Assembly: GCA_025266875.1 (NCBI GenBank)
Contig: JALLLT010000080.1
Span: 1 to 64,000 of the forward strand
Source of the DNA: Fennellomyces sp. T-0311
Lineage: Eukaryota; Mucoromycota; Mucoromycetes; Mucorales; Lichtheimiaceae
Reading direction: 5' to 3'
Length of the DNA: 64,000 nt
The position numbers were made by a program, and so were the translations under genes. Under the pieces are notes generated by a model, which was not told where the DNA came from, did no database searches, and saw only the letters and a list, made by a program, of their open reading frames with translations. Positions 11,264 through 23,333 of the stretch are shown here, one piece after another. Positions within the stretch are counted from its first letter, which is position 1. The number at the start of each line of letters is the position of its first letter.

Positions 11264-12297
11264 ATGATCGTCAGCGAGTTGCCCGCAGATCAACGTGCTC
11301 TCATTGAGGTTCTTTCGAAAACGATAGGAATTCGCACGGCAAGCGTAATGTACTGATGCATTACCCTGTAGAATCTACAAAATGACATTTCAGCCCTGTA
11401 CAAATCATTCTCGAATGCTTATTTGGTCGATTGGGAGGAACAAGCGAAAGAGGCTGAATTAGAGAATGCTCCTGACGTAGTTGAAAGGGTTTGTGATTTG
11501 AAAGTGAGGCATGATGGCAGAAGCTTATGGGTAAGTATAGGTGGCGCAAGGTTGTGCCGATTCAGGCATTGGCTCCACGTCTCGTCTGTATGAAGTCGAG
11601 ACCAACTATTATGATTGGCCTTTGCAGCAGCGTGCGTTCCGAGTCCTTGCACCATCGAAGGAGCATATGTGCAAGAGCGTCGTTATGGAGAACCGGGCTT
11701 ATTCGGAAAGTCTTGGTTTGAGTGATGGTAAAGGGGAGTCAAGGAAGAACGCAAACGCATTAAGCATATACTACTGCCGTAGATGTCTATCCTCGCTTCA
11801 TTTGTGTGATGACACAGGTATCTAGACTTCTTTTACAGCTTCCCGACTCTTTACTAATGCTTTTGCACAGTACACTGCCCCTGTAAACACAGAGAAGCTC
11901 ATGAAGCATATTCGTGACTTCTCAGGTAGAGCTGCGGGTAAAAAGTATTACAACTATCGCGTTGCGCAAACTGAGGTACGCCATGACTCCCTGACAGAAA
12001 AAAGGAAAAGGCCTAATAATGTGATGAATATCAGAAATCCCTTGAGCTCACTGGATTCAAAAAAGGCGGTGTCTGTCCCATCGGCATGCTCACTCGTATT
12101 CCAATTATCCTTGCAAAGTCAATTACAAACCTTGACGTAAGTTGGTCTGTAAATAGGGCTATGAATATATGCTGACGGATGAGTTCTTATAGCCACCTGT
12201 GTTCATCATGGGTGCTGGTCACATCGATTGGAAGCTCGGCGTTCCTGTGGATGACTTTATTCGCGGAACAAACTGTATTGTACTAGATCTCGATTAA
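11264..12297 (+). CDS. YbaK/EbsC-type aminoacyl-tRNA deacylase-domain protein
   Basis: The C-terminal two thirds matches fungal proteins carrying the YbaK/prolyl-tRNA synthetase-associated editing fold. Visible pieces: YEVETNYYDWPLQQRAF, KEHMCKSVVM, FICVMTQYTAPVNTEKL, ELTGFKKGGVCPIGMLTRIP and MGAGHIDWKLGVPVDDFI. Family members hydrolyse mischarged tRNA; whether this fungal branch does so is not shown by sequence. Supported late introns: GAC|gtaagt before PPVFIMGAG, GAG|gtacgc before KSLELTG, and CAG|gtatct before YTAP. The start at 11264 and the first two introns are tentative, because more than one donor keeps frame; a long alpha-helical N-terminus (ALYKSFSNAYLVDWEEQAKE) precedes the domain. 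It lies downstream of SUV3 on the same strand and converges on Snt2. Confidence 0.75.
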
Positions 12298-12730
12298 TCT
12301 ATTAGACACACCGTGGCACTTTGGTAGAGTCCTGTTTAATGAACATCGTAATATAGAATTTATGCAGTTAGATAGATATAGATGGTTAACCAACCAATCG
12401 TTTGCATTGTGCGCTCGCGCGAGTATCCTACACATGTTCAGTAATGACACAGCACCTCAATCACCGAGAAACAGTAGCACTTACATTGCGACCTGACCTA
12501 CTGCAGCTATCTGCAATACCGAAGAACACCACAGCGACGAACGCTAACTTTTTTTTATCTATTGCTATAGTAATAATGATTCTTTTCATTCAAAGTTGGA
12601 AGCCGAAGGCTGTACGGGATGAATGACTGGTGTTACTGAATACAATAATGTACGTAGTGTGTGTGTGTTTTTGATTTTTCAAAAGGTATAATAATTATAT
12701 ACAAGGATGAAAGCCGCTTGCCAATGGTTG
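12298..12730. other. Convergent 3' intergenic region (YbaK-like / snt2)
   Basis: 433 bp between two facing stop codons. AT-rich, with a short GT run near 12655-12668; no gene or RNA recognised. It presumably holds both 3' UTRs. Confidence 0.6.
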
Positions 12731-15700
12731 TCAATTAGTAGGGCAAAAGACCTTCATGTCAGAATTATCGTGCTTGTGTCGCCAGTAGCAACGATGACAT
12801 AATTTTTTGTTCGAGGAAGCATCAACTTCCCACCAATAGGGTGAATACTCAGCAGGACATTCACTGCAACTCGGTTGCTGTGCCTCTGTTTTTACAGCAG
12901 CAGTGGTAGTGGATAATCGTCGATTTGAATTGCCCAGCGAAGAAGGCGGTGTGGCTGGCTTTGGTGGGGGCATAGTTGCAAGCGTGCTTGAGCGAGCAGT
13001 TGGAATACCACCGGGAGGAGGTGTAGGCGGGCTTGCGGATTGTATTGAAGACGGGTTGTAGACCGCTACACTGTATGGGTGGCCGGCAGAGGCCAAGACA
13101 GCGCGATATCTTCGCATGGCAGGCGTTGTTCCTGACTCAACCTGCTTATAGTAGCTGCAATACGTACGAATACACGACTGAACCACGTCTGTCAATACCA
13201 AATGTAACAGGAGGCCACCCTATCTAACTTACCACGTTGGAGTCTTTGGTACGATCAGATAATTGTATGAGCTGGTATTTGGACACATCATGGTTTGGGC
13301 ACCACACCTGTGGCACCATCATACCGCCAGGCATATTCGAATGGAACAGGTCCGCACGTATGGTGATCACGTTGCTGCGCGGAGCCTTCGCGGATTGCAC
13401 CTCAAATGCGACGATGAAGTCACTCTTCAAGGCGCATTGGACGTGCACCGGCTTGCTGCAGTCCCCGCAAATAACACAAGCCCCTTCTTGCTTTTTGCAG
13501 ATATAACAGATCTGGGGAATCAAATCAGTATCTGGGATCAAGCGTTCGGTATCAACAATATACCTCATTCCACCGCGTCCTGTGGATGGCGCCAATGTAT
13601 TCGGCTGGCTGCAGAGTGGCCACGTTCACAAACTTGACTTCAGGGATAAAGGTGGCGCACAAGACGTGGACCCAGTTGTAAGATGACGTCTTTTTCAACG
13701 GTTGCCGCGGTGTCTGCCGAGATTCGCTACATAAAATGCATTCATATGACTAGAAAGGATCCGTCAGTTAAAGGCGACAAAAAACATGGTGATGGCATTT
13801 ACATATGATGCGGTGGGGTTCTTCTTGTTCGTGCATACATCGCAGTTCCACGCCTCTTTGATGGATTTGTGAGCACCGTAGCAATCTAAGCAATTCGCGG
13901 TCAAGAGCCAATCACGTGACAGTGCAACGATGCGCGCTTACCACCATGCACAGACATCCCGCATCCGTGACATGTCAAAAGGCGTTCAAAGGGTTCCATA
14001 TTCGAGCAGACGGCACAAGGCTGAGGCTCGTACGTGACAGCAACGACACGTTTCTATGGCATCAAAATCAGTACAGGGACAAAGAGCCAATCAATTGATA
14101 ACCATACGTCTTCCTTGAGTTTCCTGAACCCAATCTTTGCTGCGGCCACATCGTTGGGTCGTCTGCGCTTTGCGTCGCCATTGGGCTTCAAGCCACGGGT
14201 CTTTCCCCGCTGAAGGATGCGCTCGACGCTTGTTTTCCGCATGATGCCGTACTTTAGCCAAAACTCGCCACACTCGTTACACAAGACTTGGCGGAAATAC
14301 TTTCGTTTCCGGTCAATGTCGGTGGGGAGTCGACGCCAGATGACCGAATCGGTATTCTGACAGTTGGCGCACTGGAAGGATTTTCGCATGTGAGAGCTTG
14401 CGTGGATCACGGTTGGGTCAGACTCCTCGCCGCTATCCACTTCGCTTTCCGAGTCGATCTGCATGACGCTTGGCTCATCGCCACTATCGCGGTTGCCAAA
14501 CCGTTTGAACTTTTTGGTGGGCTTGTAGACTTTGGTCCATTCAGAATAGACTGGCTCGTAGCGCTCGGTCTTCTTCCACTGGTAAAAGTACCGAACGACA
14601 TCTGCGTGCTTTTTGCTGGGCACCATGCGACCGACATGGTACAGATCGTGGCCGTATGTTTTGATGCCGCCTTCAAACGCTTCGGTTTCCTCGGGAGACC
14701 ATTCGACCAGATGCACAAAGTCGCTCTCGTCCACCGTGCGCATTTCTTCCAGCGCGGCATCGACATCGTAGTCACAGTGTTCGAGACACAGGAGCGCACG
14801 GTCCATCAGATCGCCCGAATAGGCTGGCAATGGCAGTGTGGGAAGCGCCTTGGCTTGCTCCATGTATTTGTCCACTGTGGAAAGTAAATAAAAGGGTCAG
14901 CCACGGGAAGAAGTCTAAAGGCAGCGCACGTACAAACTGGGTCGCTCAGTCGACTGGGGGTGAACAGGGGCGTGATGGTTGCATCGGTGCCTCGTTCGAT
15001 AGGCCCTTCTTCCTGAACATCTTCTTCGGATGGCGCTCGTCCAAGGCTAGGGCTACCTTCTGTATGAATGTTTAATTGGATGTAAATAAACAAAACAAAA
15101 AAACAGGATCATGGTTACCTGTTCGTCGTCGGTAGCGTGGCCGTGTCCGCTTCTCCAGGCGCTTTGTGCGTAATTTTGGCGGCTGGAGCTTGAGTGGGGG
15201 CGATGGTTGGTGGTTCACGGGGCCTTCGCCATTGCTGGATGAGGCGTTGGTGAGCTCGGGAATAGGATCAGCCTGGTACCTCGCGCCCAGTCGACTCCGC
15301 GCGCGCGGATATATCCGATCGTCGATATCTGCGGCAAAGATTTAGCGAATCTGGAACCAAAACAGAGCAGCAGGCTTACCCAGGATGTCGTGGATGTCGG
15401 TGTGGATGCCAAAGTAGCGGAAGGGCCACATATTGGTCATACGAGGCTCTTCCGGCCGATCTGATGTTTGTGCGGGTTCAGAAAACGCAAAAGATGGCCA
15501 ATTTACACGTGGACAAACCTTTCTCAACACTATTAGGCTGCAACCTCAGTTTGAGTTCGGGCTGTTTCTGGCCATTGGAGGCGATATGCGCTAGGGGTGC
15601 TTCGGGTTTCTGTGCCGTGGAGCGTGCTGCGTTGCGGGTGGGGCGTCGACCACCGGAGGATGGCGAGTGGTTGCTTTTTTCTGGAGGGTGCGCCGGCTGT

Positions 15701-16536
15701 GGTGTTTCGAGCACCTCTTTGCGTGAGCAGAATGCGCATTGCCACGCAAAGCCTTTGGAGGGCTTTCGAAGAAGCGGTGGATTGAGACATGCCATGTGGT
15801 AGTTTTTTTGGCAAGCTGCGCATCGAACCGAAGTCGCACTGTGTACGTTGCGTGTTAGAGAAGATTCAAACAAAAAAAAATGGGGGCCATTTCGGATTCA
15901 CCTGGCACACCAATCATGGCATACACAGCAAGTGCGTCTTGCTACCGTCAAATCGGCCGCCTTGCCCTGCTCAACCACGATGAACTGGTATCGTTCGCGG
16001 AGAGCCGTCTGCACGTCCTTGGGCACATTCTGTACCAGTTCGCAAGGCACAATGTCATAGACGCGCTGCATGTATCGATCGTACAGTTGATGATAATAAA
16101 AATGGTCGTCCTGGAGTTTGTACTGCTCGAGCTGACCGGCAGGAATGTAATGCCGATGCGTTACTGTGCATTTTCCTCGGATGGAGGACACTGGGTTGAG
16201 ATCCGAGTGCATGGTGGCGACCAACAGTCGGGGATCATGATTCTTGCGACTAATGACATCCTTCGGACGGTTGTACCATGCAATGCGTGCCTGGAGCCCT
16301 CGTCGTTTGCTATTGCCGCAGAATTCCATCACGCGCCCAATGTAATAGGTCTCGCCTAAATGTTCCGGCGCCAGGTAGACATGGTCTGGACGAGCCAAAG
16401 GTGTCAAATACAGCTTTTTGTGTCAGATAGATATAATTTTTGTCTGCACTTTTTTTTTACCATTGACGGCGATGGAGGTTCCGTCCGTGAGGGTTGCTTC
16501 AACGATGGGTGCAGCTACCATTCTTGAGTCGGCCAT
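12731..16536 (-). CDS. snt2: Snt2-like chromatin regulator (BAH-PHD-ELM2-SANT-GATA-PHD)
   Basis: Snt2 proteins sit in a fungal histone-demethylase/deacetylase-linked complex (Snt2-Ecm5/Lid2 class) and read histone tails. Order from the N-terminus: ATG at 16536; BAH domain (HVYLAPEHLGETYYIGRV...); PHD1 (CCVCHDC, CAACQKNYHMACL, WQCAFC); ELM2 (MWPFRYFGIHTDIHDIL, DDRIYPRARSRLGARYQADP); SANT (VEWSPEETEAFEGGIKTYG); GATA-like finger (CANCQNTDSVIWRR, CNECGEFWLKYG); PHD2 (CAVCSNMEPFERLLTCHGCG) continued by an extended PHD (CYICKKQEGACVICGDCS, HVQCAL); a proline-rich linker; and a last Cys4 finger (CSECPAEYSPYWWE, CHRC). Exons 1-5 are 16461-16536, 15911-16385, 15519-15838, 15380-15460 and 15119-15328, all phase-consistent. 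Long open frames on the opposite strand are shadows. The S. cerevisiae/S. pombe Snt2 architecture is matched almost piece for piece. Confidence 0.92.
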
Positions 16537-17732
16537 GTTCGGAGGGAAACAAAAAGTCGCGTGGAATCGCAAGTGAGCCCGTCCGGCAATGAGATTAGGC
16601 TTAAGTAGAGCGGAAAGAAAAGAGGAAGAGAGGAAGAGAAAGAGAGAGAGAGGAGGAGGGGAGGGGGCTGGAACGCAAAGGCGGTCAATAATTTCTGATA
16701 CACCTTTCAAGAACACAATTGCACAGCTCTCGTAATGGCACCCTTCATCTCTGTCATTCGGCTCGTCGTGCTTGTCGAGTGTAGCCGTCTTGCCATGGCT
16801 TGCCTCGGCCATACATTGGTACTAGAACCAGCTTATTTTCCCAATCATTGGATCAATGATTCAATCCCCCCACCCCTTTCCCTAATGTCTTTCAAACTGC
16901 CTGGATACGCTCTCTTCTGTTGCTCTGAAACCACCATCAATCCGTTGCCAGCCTACGAGATCATCGTCCAGATCCATTCGAAGCCATCGATCCGCACCTG
17001 GAGATAATGTATGTTGCGGAGCATCTGCGGCATGTTGTGTGCAAAGAGGCGACATTGATCCCCTTCTCACTTTAGCTGCCAGTCTTAAAACGGGAGCAAC
17101 CCTAGATCAACATGGACGGTCTGCAACTTTTTACCCTTGTGAGGGTGGTCGCTGTTCTTGCTGCACTATGTGTGGGCGATGCTGCAGTACCACGTACCAT
17201 CTTTGAACTTTGTGATGCCGTAAAAACGAAATGTTTATTTTCTTCCGCGCGCCCATGAAAAAACACTTCGTCCATTGCCCTTTCGTTCGTTTTCCTTCCA
17301 TCTCATCAGCTACGTGCTACGCCCACGCTCTCTCCCCTGTTGGGATGGATGCTCTTTGTGATTAGTAACCGGCGTTACTTTCCCAGAATGTAGCATGATG
17401 ATAATCCAAGAACAAAAAACTGATGACCAGACTTTCCCTTCCGGCCTGCTACTGCCATGTGATTTTTGCGATGGGCCCACTGCATGAACAACCGTTCGGT
17501 TTAAGTAGAATAGGCCTTCATCTGCATTGCCCGAAATGGACAATTAACTCCAGCTCCGTGCCAGCATATAACTTTATCAATGAGTGTGAAACGATCTCCG
17601 GCCGCTTTGGAAGATAAAGAACAAAGCGCAGATGAACCCTTGTCTTTACATTGTGGGAAAAAAACACCCTTTGTGCCCTTTGTCTGTTCGGGCCAGGCAA
17701 GACAGTGATTTATTATTATTCTTATTATCCGT
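16537..17732. other. Intergenic region upstream of snt2
   Basis: 1.2 kb with no recognisable gene. It contains a 57-bp purine run (16612-16668), which reads as a CT-rich tract on the snt2 coding strand, and otherwise unremarkable sequence down to the stop of the FAH-family gene. Confidence 0.6.
16612..16668 (-). promoter_or_regulatory. CT-rich tract upstream of the snt2 start codon
   Basis: An uninterrupted purine run on the + strand (GGAAAGAAAAGAGGAAGAGA... to GGAGGGG), so a pyrimidine tract on the gene strand, 76 to 132 nt before the ATG. CT-rich blocks near the transcription start are common in fungal promoters. The role is inferred. Confidence 0.45.
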
Positions 17733-18922
17733 TTAGAGTTTATTACTACCACGCGCAAATACTACAGGGTTCACCAGGCTACCGATGCCATCAATGAAGA
17801 TTTCGCACACGTCTTTATCCTTGAGCCATATCTGAGGTGATCTGGACACACCTACACCGTGTGGCGTTCCCGTAATGATCACCTCTCCGGGTTGCAACGT
17901 GGTACCTTGCGAGAGGAAACTGACCAATGTGGCCACGTCGAAAACTGGCGTAGACGGATCATTAACATGCATTCATCGCGGCAAACGCACAATAATAATA
18001 TATAAAGAGCTTACTCATGTCACTTGTGCTCCAATCCTGCAGTACTTGGCCATTTACTTTGGTGCCAAGACGCAAGTTATTGGGGTTCTTGATGATCTTG
18101 GACGAGACGATCATTGGGCCGATGGGGTTAAATGTATCGAACCCCTTACCAAAGCACCATTGGCCTCCGCATAATTGTGTTTGCCACTTGCGTGCCGATA
18201 CATCGTTGCACGCCGTATAACCTATACAGCACGCCAAGTTCAGTTTGCCTTGCCTACGTCGTCTGTTGTATGTGTTTGTACTACCTGCTACATAGTCCAG
18301 TGCCTCTTCCTTGGACACGTTCTTGCATGGCTTGCCAATGATCACGGCTAATTCAGCTTCGTAATCAACTTGGCCATCTTGGCAAATGGTGGGAATGACA
18401 ATAGGATCCAAAGGTCCGGCGGTGGAGCTGGGCGGTTTGATGAAGACAATAGGGTTTTGCGGAACTTTTGAGTTGGTTTCTTCCGCATGTTTAAGATAGT
18501 TTAGGCCGATGCCTCGATAAAACGGAGGAAGGATTGGGGCCAGAACCTATAAGCTTGCGTGAACATTGGCCTCTTTCCCACTGATGTTCCTTGCCACATA
18601 CTTTTTTAACAGATAATAAGGTGCTTGTTACGCGGTGCGCGCCAAAGATCTCGCCTTCGATCAGATACGCCTTCAATTGACCGCTGCTGATGTCCGAGGA
18701 AGTCAACTGTGACCCGCTCAACAGTGGCTGTCCATAGCGGATATTGCCATTCTCATCCTCGAATCTATGGTGTGTGAGTTTTATCACGCCTTATTTATCG
18801 TTTCCTTTCGACTACCATACCTGATGAGGTGTGTCCATTGGGTGCTGATCTAGTACAAGTGTTGGCAACGTGCTTTCCAGAGACCATCATCAAGGACAGG
18901 AACTTACAGTTGAAGTGGCCAT
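17733..18922 (-). CDS. Fumarylacetoacetate hydrolase family protein (FAHD-type)
   Basis: 285 residues from six exons (18908-18922, 18821-18849, 18632-18764, 18285-18546, 18015-18221, 17733-17944), all phase-consistent. The first two coding exons are only 15 and 29 nt. FAH-fold landmarks: FEDENGNIRYG near the N-terminus; APILPPFYRGIGLNYLKHAE; the metal-site region VDYEAELAVIIGK (E-x-E); GYTACNDVSARKWQ; CFGKGFDTFNPIGP; and GEVIITGTPHGVG. The family includes acylpyruvases, oxaloacetate decarboxylases and fumarylpyruvate hydrolases acting on a divalent-metal-bound keto acid. The exact substrate cannot be assigned. Tandem with PEX10 (207 bp from the PEX10 stop to this start). Confidence 0.9.
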
Positions 18923-19128
18923 ATTGAATCGATGCTTTACTTACGAGGAAAGGAAAAAGAAGGGAAGGAAGGGAAGCGCAATCAAGCATACACTATTTAT
19001 CTCACGAGTGCTTCATATCCCCTTAAAGCTTTGCCTAAAGCGGCAAGACGATCCGGGTGCCACAAAGAACGATTATCCGAAATAACACGTCGACTGTTCG
19101 GAACAAATGGATGCTTTATTCATCGTTA

Positions 19129-20529
19129 TTAAAAGTTGTTCAAAGGTATCAAGTGTGAAATATTCACAGAGCTACGGCACAGCGGACATTCGGGCTACAA
19201 AAAGGACGCTTGTCAACATGCAGGTTTGCAAAATGTGGCGTGCATATACTTACCTTGTTTTGGCACCATTCAACCACGCATGACCAGCAAAACAAATGCC
19301 CGCACGGTGTTGATGTGGTAATTTTTCGTGGTTCCAGACACAACGCGCATTTAAGTGTTTGCAACTCTTCTTCGCTCAACTCCTCCTCCTCTTGCTCCCC
19401 TTGCTCATCCTCAAATTTGTCCATAAAGTCGAAATCGTCTTCTTCCGCAACAGTTGCCTTCTCCTCAGCCAACACTTGTTTCTCTTGCTCCAACACCACT
19501 GATTGCTTGACTTCTTCATCAAGTCGCTTGCGTGCTTCCATTCGCTTCTTCAGCGACAAGTAGGCTTGGATAGTCAATTGGGCAATGATCAATACGCCCA
19601 AAACCTCATAACCGACACGTTGCTCATGTGGCCCCAATTGCCGTGTAAAGATCTGCCACATCAAGAAAAAGGTTTAGATGGTTTGCAGCATTTGGTTAAA
19701 CATAAAAGCTTACATATCGGATGCCAGTTATCCGCTTTGAAAAGTTGTAATAGGCGCCGAAAAAGTAAAAGACGGCCAAATGGATCGGTCGGACGTTCTT
19801 GACAAAAAATTCTTGAATCGGTTGCAAGTAGACGGTTGCAAAGTGGGCAGCACGATCCTTTAGTGTCATTGATTCACTATCATTGCGCTGTTGCTGCTGT
19901 CTACGTCCATGTCGCTTTAACTCTGCCACCGTTCGAGTATAGATGTACGGTAACAATGTATGCGCAAATACAAGCGATGCCCGTCGCTATCACCTGCAAT
20001 CAGTCGAGATCCATCAATATATCTTCGCTCTAAAATACTTACAATCACACCTGGATACGCCTGCGTATACTGGTTGATTTGCGCAAGATCGCAGTACTCT
20101 TCACCCAGCGTTTGGGTTCCTATAGCTGGCATATGAACCATCCGTTTCCAGAATACCAGATTTTTAATTAATTACCAAGCAACGTTGTCAGTCCATAGTA
20201 ACAAAAGTCAGACAGTGTGGAGATCTCCTTTTGCCACTGATGCTGAAGTCTCGAACCTACTCGTGGTCAATGCGCTTATTATCAACCCTTCGTTTTCTAA
20301 TGCTCTCCCTTACCGAGAAACTGTTGGCAAACGCTGGACATTTGCTCCTGCAGTACTGCCAAATAATAGACATCTTTCTGATTCGCCCGAACTGTGGCAA
20401 GAACGGAAATGGAATTAGTCTTGGGCCAAGACCACGATCGGCAGACACCTTACTTATATCAGGCTGAGCTCCTGAAGGGAAGTTCAATGCCAATGGGTTA
20501 GGCTTGGAATTATCGTTTGTGCTGGCCAT
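19129..20529 (-). CDS. PEX10: Peroxin-10, peroxisomal RING E3 ligase subunit
   Basis: 349 residues in seven exons (20454-20529, 20314-20391, 20176-20256, 20043-20119, 19714-19986, 19254-19652, 19129-19194). PEX10 forms the membrane ubiquitin ligase with PEX2 and PEX12 that monoubiquitinates the import receptor PEX5. Landmarks: QPDIIRANQKD near the start; [21 protein letters not shown] and [11 protein letters not shown], a PEX10 hallmark; membrane segments; an acidic, coiled-coil-prone linker ([20 protein letters not shown]); and a C-terminal C3HC4 RING (CALCLE...[10 protein letters not shown]...CPLC). The RING is split by the last intron. Head-to-head with PEX12. Confidence 0.95.
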
Positions 20530-20658
20530 TGGTGAACTCTTCTCGTAATCGTATTTCGAAACGGAAGTTGACTACCCCGCTTCGCACTGGCATTTTTCTT
20601 GCCTTTTTCGCCGTGTCGCTTATTCAGCTTCAATCTTTAAAACAACTTTAATCTAACC
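20530..20658. promoter_or_regulatory. 129-bp divergent promoter shared by PEX10 and PEX12
   Basis: The start codons of PEX10 (20529, minus) and PEX12 (20659, plus) face away from each other across only 129 bp, so both promoters and 5' UTRs must lie in or overlap this segment. The spacer is T-rich with a run around 20590-20640; no TATA box is obvious. Coordinated expression of two subunits of one complex is inferred. Confidence 0.75.
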
Positions 20659-22057
20659 ATGGAATTTATGAGTGCATTGGGTTCACAGGAGGATGCCTAC
20701 CGGCCCTCCTTGTTTGAACTGGACGCACAACAGAAGTTGCGTGAGCTGCTTCAACCTGCAGTACAGTACATTCTTGCGGTAGGCTTTCTCGTTTTATGAA
20801 TGGCAACACAATGAGACTGATCGCAACGATAGATTTACGCCCAACGATACCCACGCTTGCTCATCCGAGTTGTGAATAACCATGAAGAGTTCTATGCGCT
20901 GCTCATGTTCTTTGTCGAACGGCACTATCTGAAAGAATGGGGTATTGTTGTCAGTTTCGATTGTCATGTGCTTTTTTCATTAACAGAGGCAGCAAAGGTG
21001 CGTCGTTTGCCGAGAACTTTTATGGATTAAAGCGAGTATCGTCGTCGTACTTAAACAACAACAAATTCGTATCAGCTGTCAATGGGCAGTCGAGCACACC
21101 TGCGTTAACACGTGGGGAGATCAACAAGTCGCTGCTGATGCTGGTGGGCTTACCCTATGTCAAATGCAGGCTGGACCTGTTTTACTCTCAGATCTCGGGT
21201 GGCCTATCGGCATCGATTCTGGGGCGAAACGAGCAGGAGGAGCGGGAGGCCGAGGAGCTGGATGACCCGGAAACCGCGTCGAGGCGCAAGCTGGCTATTC
21301 GCCTCACGCAGGTGTTCCGCAAGATCTACCCGTACATCAACATGCTCTACCATGGATCAAATCTCGCGTACAACATTGCATATCTTTTTGGCAAGAGCAA
21401 ATATTACTCGCCGTGGCTGCATCTTATCGGATTGGAGATCAAGCGGATGAGCATGGCTGATTATGTAAGTGATATATCAGGAAGGAGGAGATGTACTTTT
21501 TGTTTGTTAACCTTTTTGGTGCGCAGCGATCGTATTATGACAAGCTAGGACAGGTGCAACCGAAGCCCGGTAGCACATCCTTCCTGTCATCGTCATTCGG
21601 CGCCGTCTCGAACATTTTCAGCAAGGTCCTCGAATTCCTCAAAGTCCTGCTGCCCATGTCCATCTTCTTCTACAAGTTCCTGGAGTGGTGGTACTCGTCC
21701 GAATTCGCACGCGGGGGCACGGCTGGGGCGCTTGGTGACGCCGAAGCCGAAAACACGATCCCTCCTCCCGAAAAGTTAAAGGTAATCTTGTTGCATATTC
21801 AGAGCGACAAAGATGGCTAATCCAGCGCATCTTAACAGGCGGATCCACGCGCAACACCTGTGCCCACAACACGCAACACATGTCCATTGTGCTTGAACAC
21901 GCCCATCAACAACCCCACCGCCCTGCCGTCCGGCTACGTCTTCTGCTACACGTGCGCATACCGCTATGTCGAAGATCACGGCCGCTGTCCGGTGACATGG
22001 ACCAAAGTAGAGAAAGGAGTAGAAGCGTTGACCAAGGTTTATGCGGATGTTATGTAG
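20659..22057 (+). CDS. PEX12: Peroxin-12, peroxisomal RING E3 ligase subunit
   Basis: 389 residues from five exons (20659-20778, 20833-20941, 20998-21464, 21527-21781, 21839-22057) with consistent phase. The N-terminus fits PEX12 (MEFMSALGSQEDAYRPSLFE), followed by YAQRYPRLLIRVVNNHEEFYALL, ERHYLKEWGGASFAENFYGLKR, KIYPYINMLYHGSNLAYNIAYLFGK region (membrane segments) and a C-terminal degenerate RING (CPLCLNTPINNPTALPSGYVF, CYTCAYRYV, GRCPVT). PEX12 works with PEX10 and PEX2 in PEX5 ubiquitination and receptor recycling. Its stop codon is 12 bp from that of the convergent TTL-like gene. Confidence 0.95.
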
Positions 22058-22069
22058 ACAATAGTTCAT

Positions 22070-23333
22070 CTAATGCTGTAATGAAAGTAACTTTTTGCTG
22101 AACACTTTGACCAGCTTTGGATTCGTCTCGCCCGTTTGGTCGCCAAAGAACGGCTCGATGGCCGTCTCCACCGTAGCATCGAAGAGTTCCTGGACCACAT
22201 GTTGCAGCTTCGATCCTGTCTGTTTGAAATCGGGGAACTAGATTGCGTGCATGCACAAAATAAATACGCACACTCTAAAAAGCGACAAAACGCGCCCCAC
22301 TTACCGCATTGGCCTCCAGGAAGTACACCTTGTTGTTATCGTCCACCAAGAAATCGACACCAAAGAGCTCGAACGCATTCGGGACTGCCTGGAATGTGGT
22401 CATTTCACTTGTGCATGCATCGAACACATCCGCCAGAATGGCCTGCATCTGCGCAAACATATGTCCCAAGTCGCGATCCTCTATACCAAACTTGTTAAGC
22501 TCCCAAAACAACCGTACGGACTGATCCTCATCGAAATCAGCTTGGTCGGTCTGTATACAGGTGTTGGATATATGCGCCAAGGAGTCCGCGAGGTTGTCTA
22601 GATCGTAGGGTCTGAGGGCAAACAGCGCCAACATGTCCCGGTAGAGGTAGACCTCAATATTGGACACGGACAACACGTATGCTCTGATGTGGAACTTGCG
22701 GTTATTGACAAGCAGCGGATTGCGGATGTACCGCTGGATCACCCATTCGCGCACTTGAGTCAAGTCTTCCTCGTCATCATCACTGTCCTCTTCCTCGGGC
22801 TCCTCAAAGATGCCACACAGCTGGTCTAGCGAATCGAACACGTGGATACCTGCAGCTTTGTTGGCCATACTCGGTTTGATGATGAAAACATGCTTGTTTT
22901 CAGGATTTTCGTCGTTTTCTTTCAGATCACGCTCCACTTCAAACACCTCGTTGAGCGCCTCGTCCATGTAGTCAATGTGATCCAGTTCAAAGAGCCACGT
23001 TTCCGGGATCGCTTGTCGTAAAATGCTGTCGGGGTGCTTTGAAAGGTATTTCGAGACGTTGTAGGAGAGCTGCGCTTTTCGGATCAGGCCCTTCCGGATG
23101 CAATAAGCATTAGCCATTGTTGTTTCTTCTTTTGCAGCCAGTAAGGACCAGTTAATCAATTCGTATTCCAACCATTGCAGTGCGATCGGCCTCGATTGCG
23201 AAATCAGATCCGCCTCACTGTTGTCCGCCGGGATATTCTGTACTATGTCCCATTTCAACTTGCTTTTCTCAAGCGCCTTAATCACGGCGGTGCGCGTGTA
23301 GGGCTCGTCTAGGTGTATAAGTGCTCGAAGCAT
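22070..23333 (-). CDS. Tubulin-tyrosine-ligase (TTL) domain protein
   Basis: 398 residues, two exons (22305-23333, 22070-22237). The ATP-grasp TTL fold is visible as ALIHLDEPYTRTAVIKAL at the start, HVFIIKPSMANKAAGIHVF, EWVIQRYIRNPLLVNNRKFHIRAY, VEVYLYRDMLALFALRPY-type strand, NKVYFLEANA and FPDFKQTG after the intron. TTL-fold enzymes ligate amino acids to tubulin tails or other proteins. The fungal branch is close to the TTL part of yeast Pby1; the substrate is unknown. I chose the ATG at 23333 because family members begin with this -AL-(V/I)-LDEPYTR segment. An in-frame open stretch continues upstream to about 23640 without an ATG. Confidence 0.87.

Noticed and set aside
14288..14887. A 199-codon open frame on the plus strand across snt2
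   Set aside because: It lies antisense to the SANT/GATA exon, whose conserved motifs are all on the minus strand; it is a shadow frame with no domain.
15880..16359. A 159-codon plus-strand open frame
   Set aside because: Antisense to the snt2 BAH domain; nothing recognisable in its own translation.
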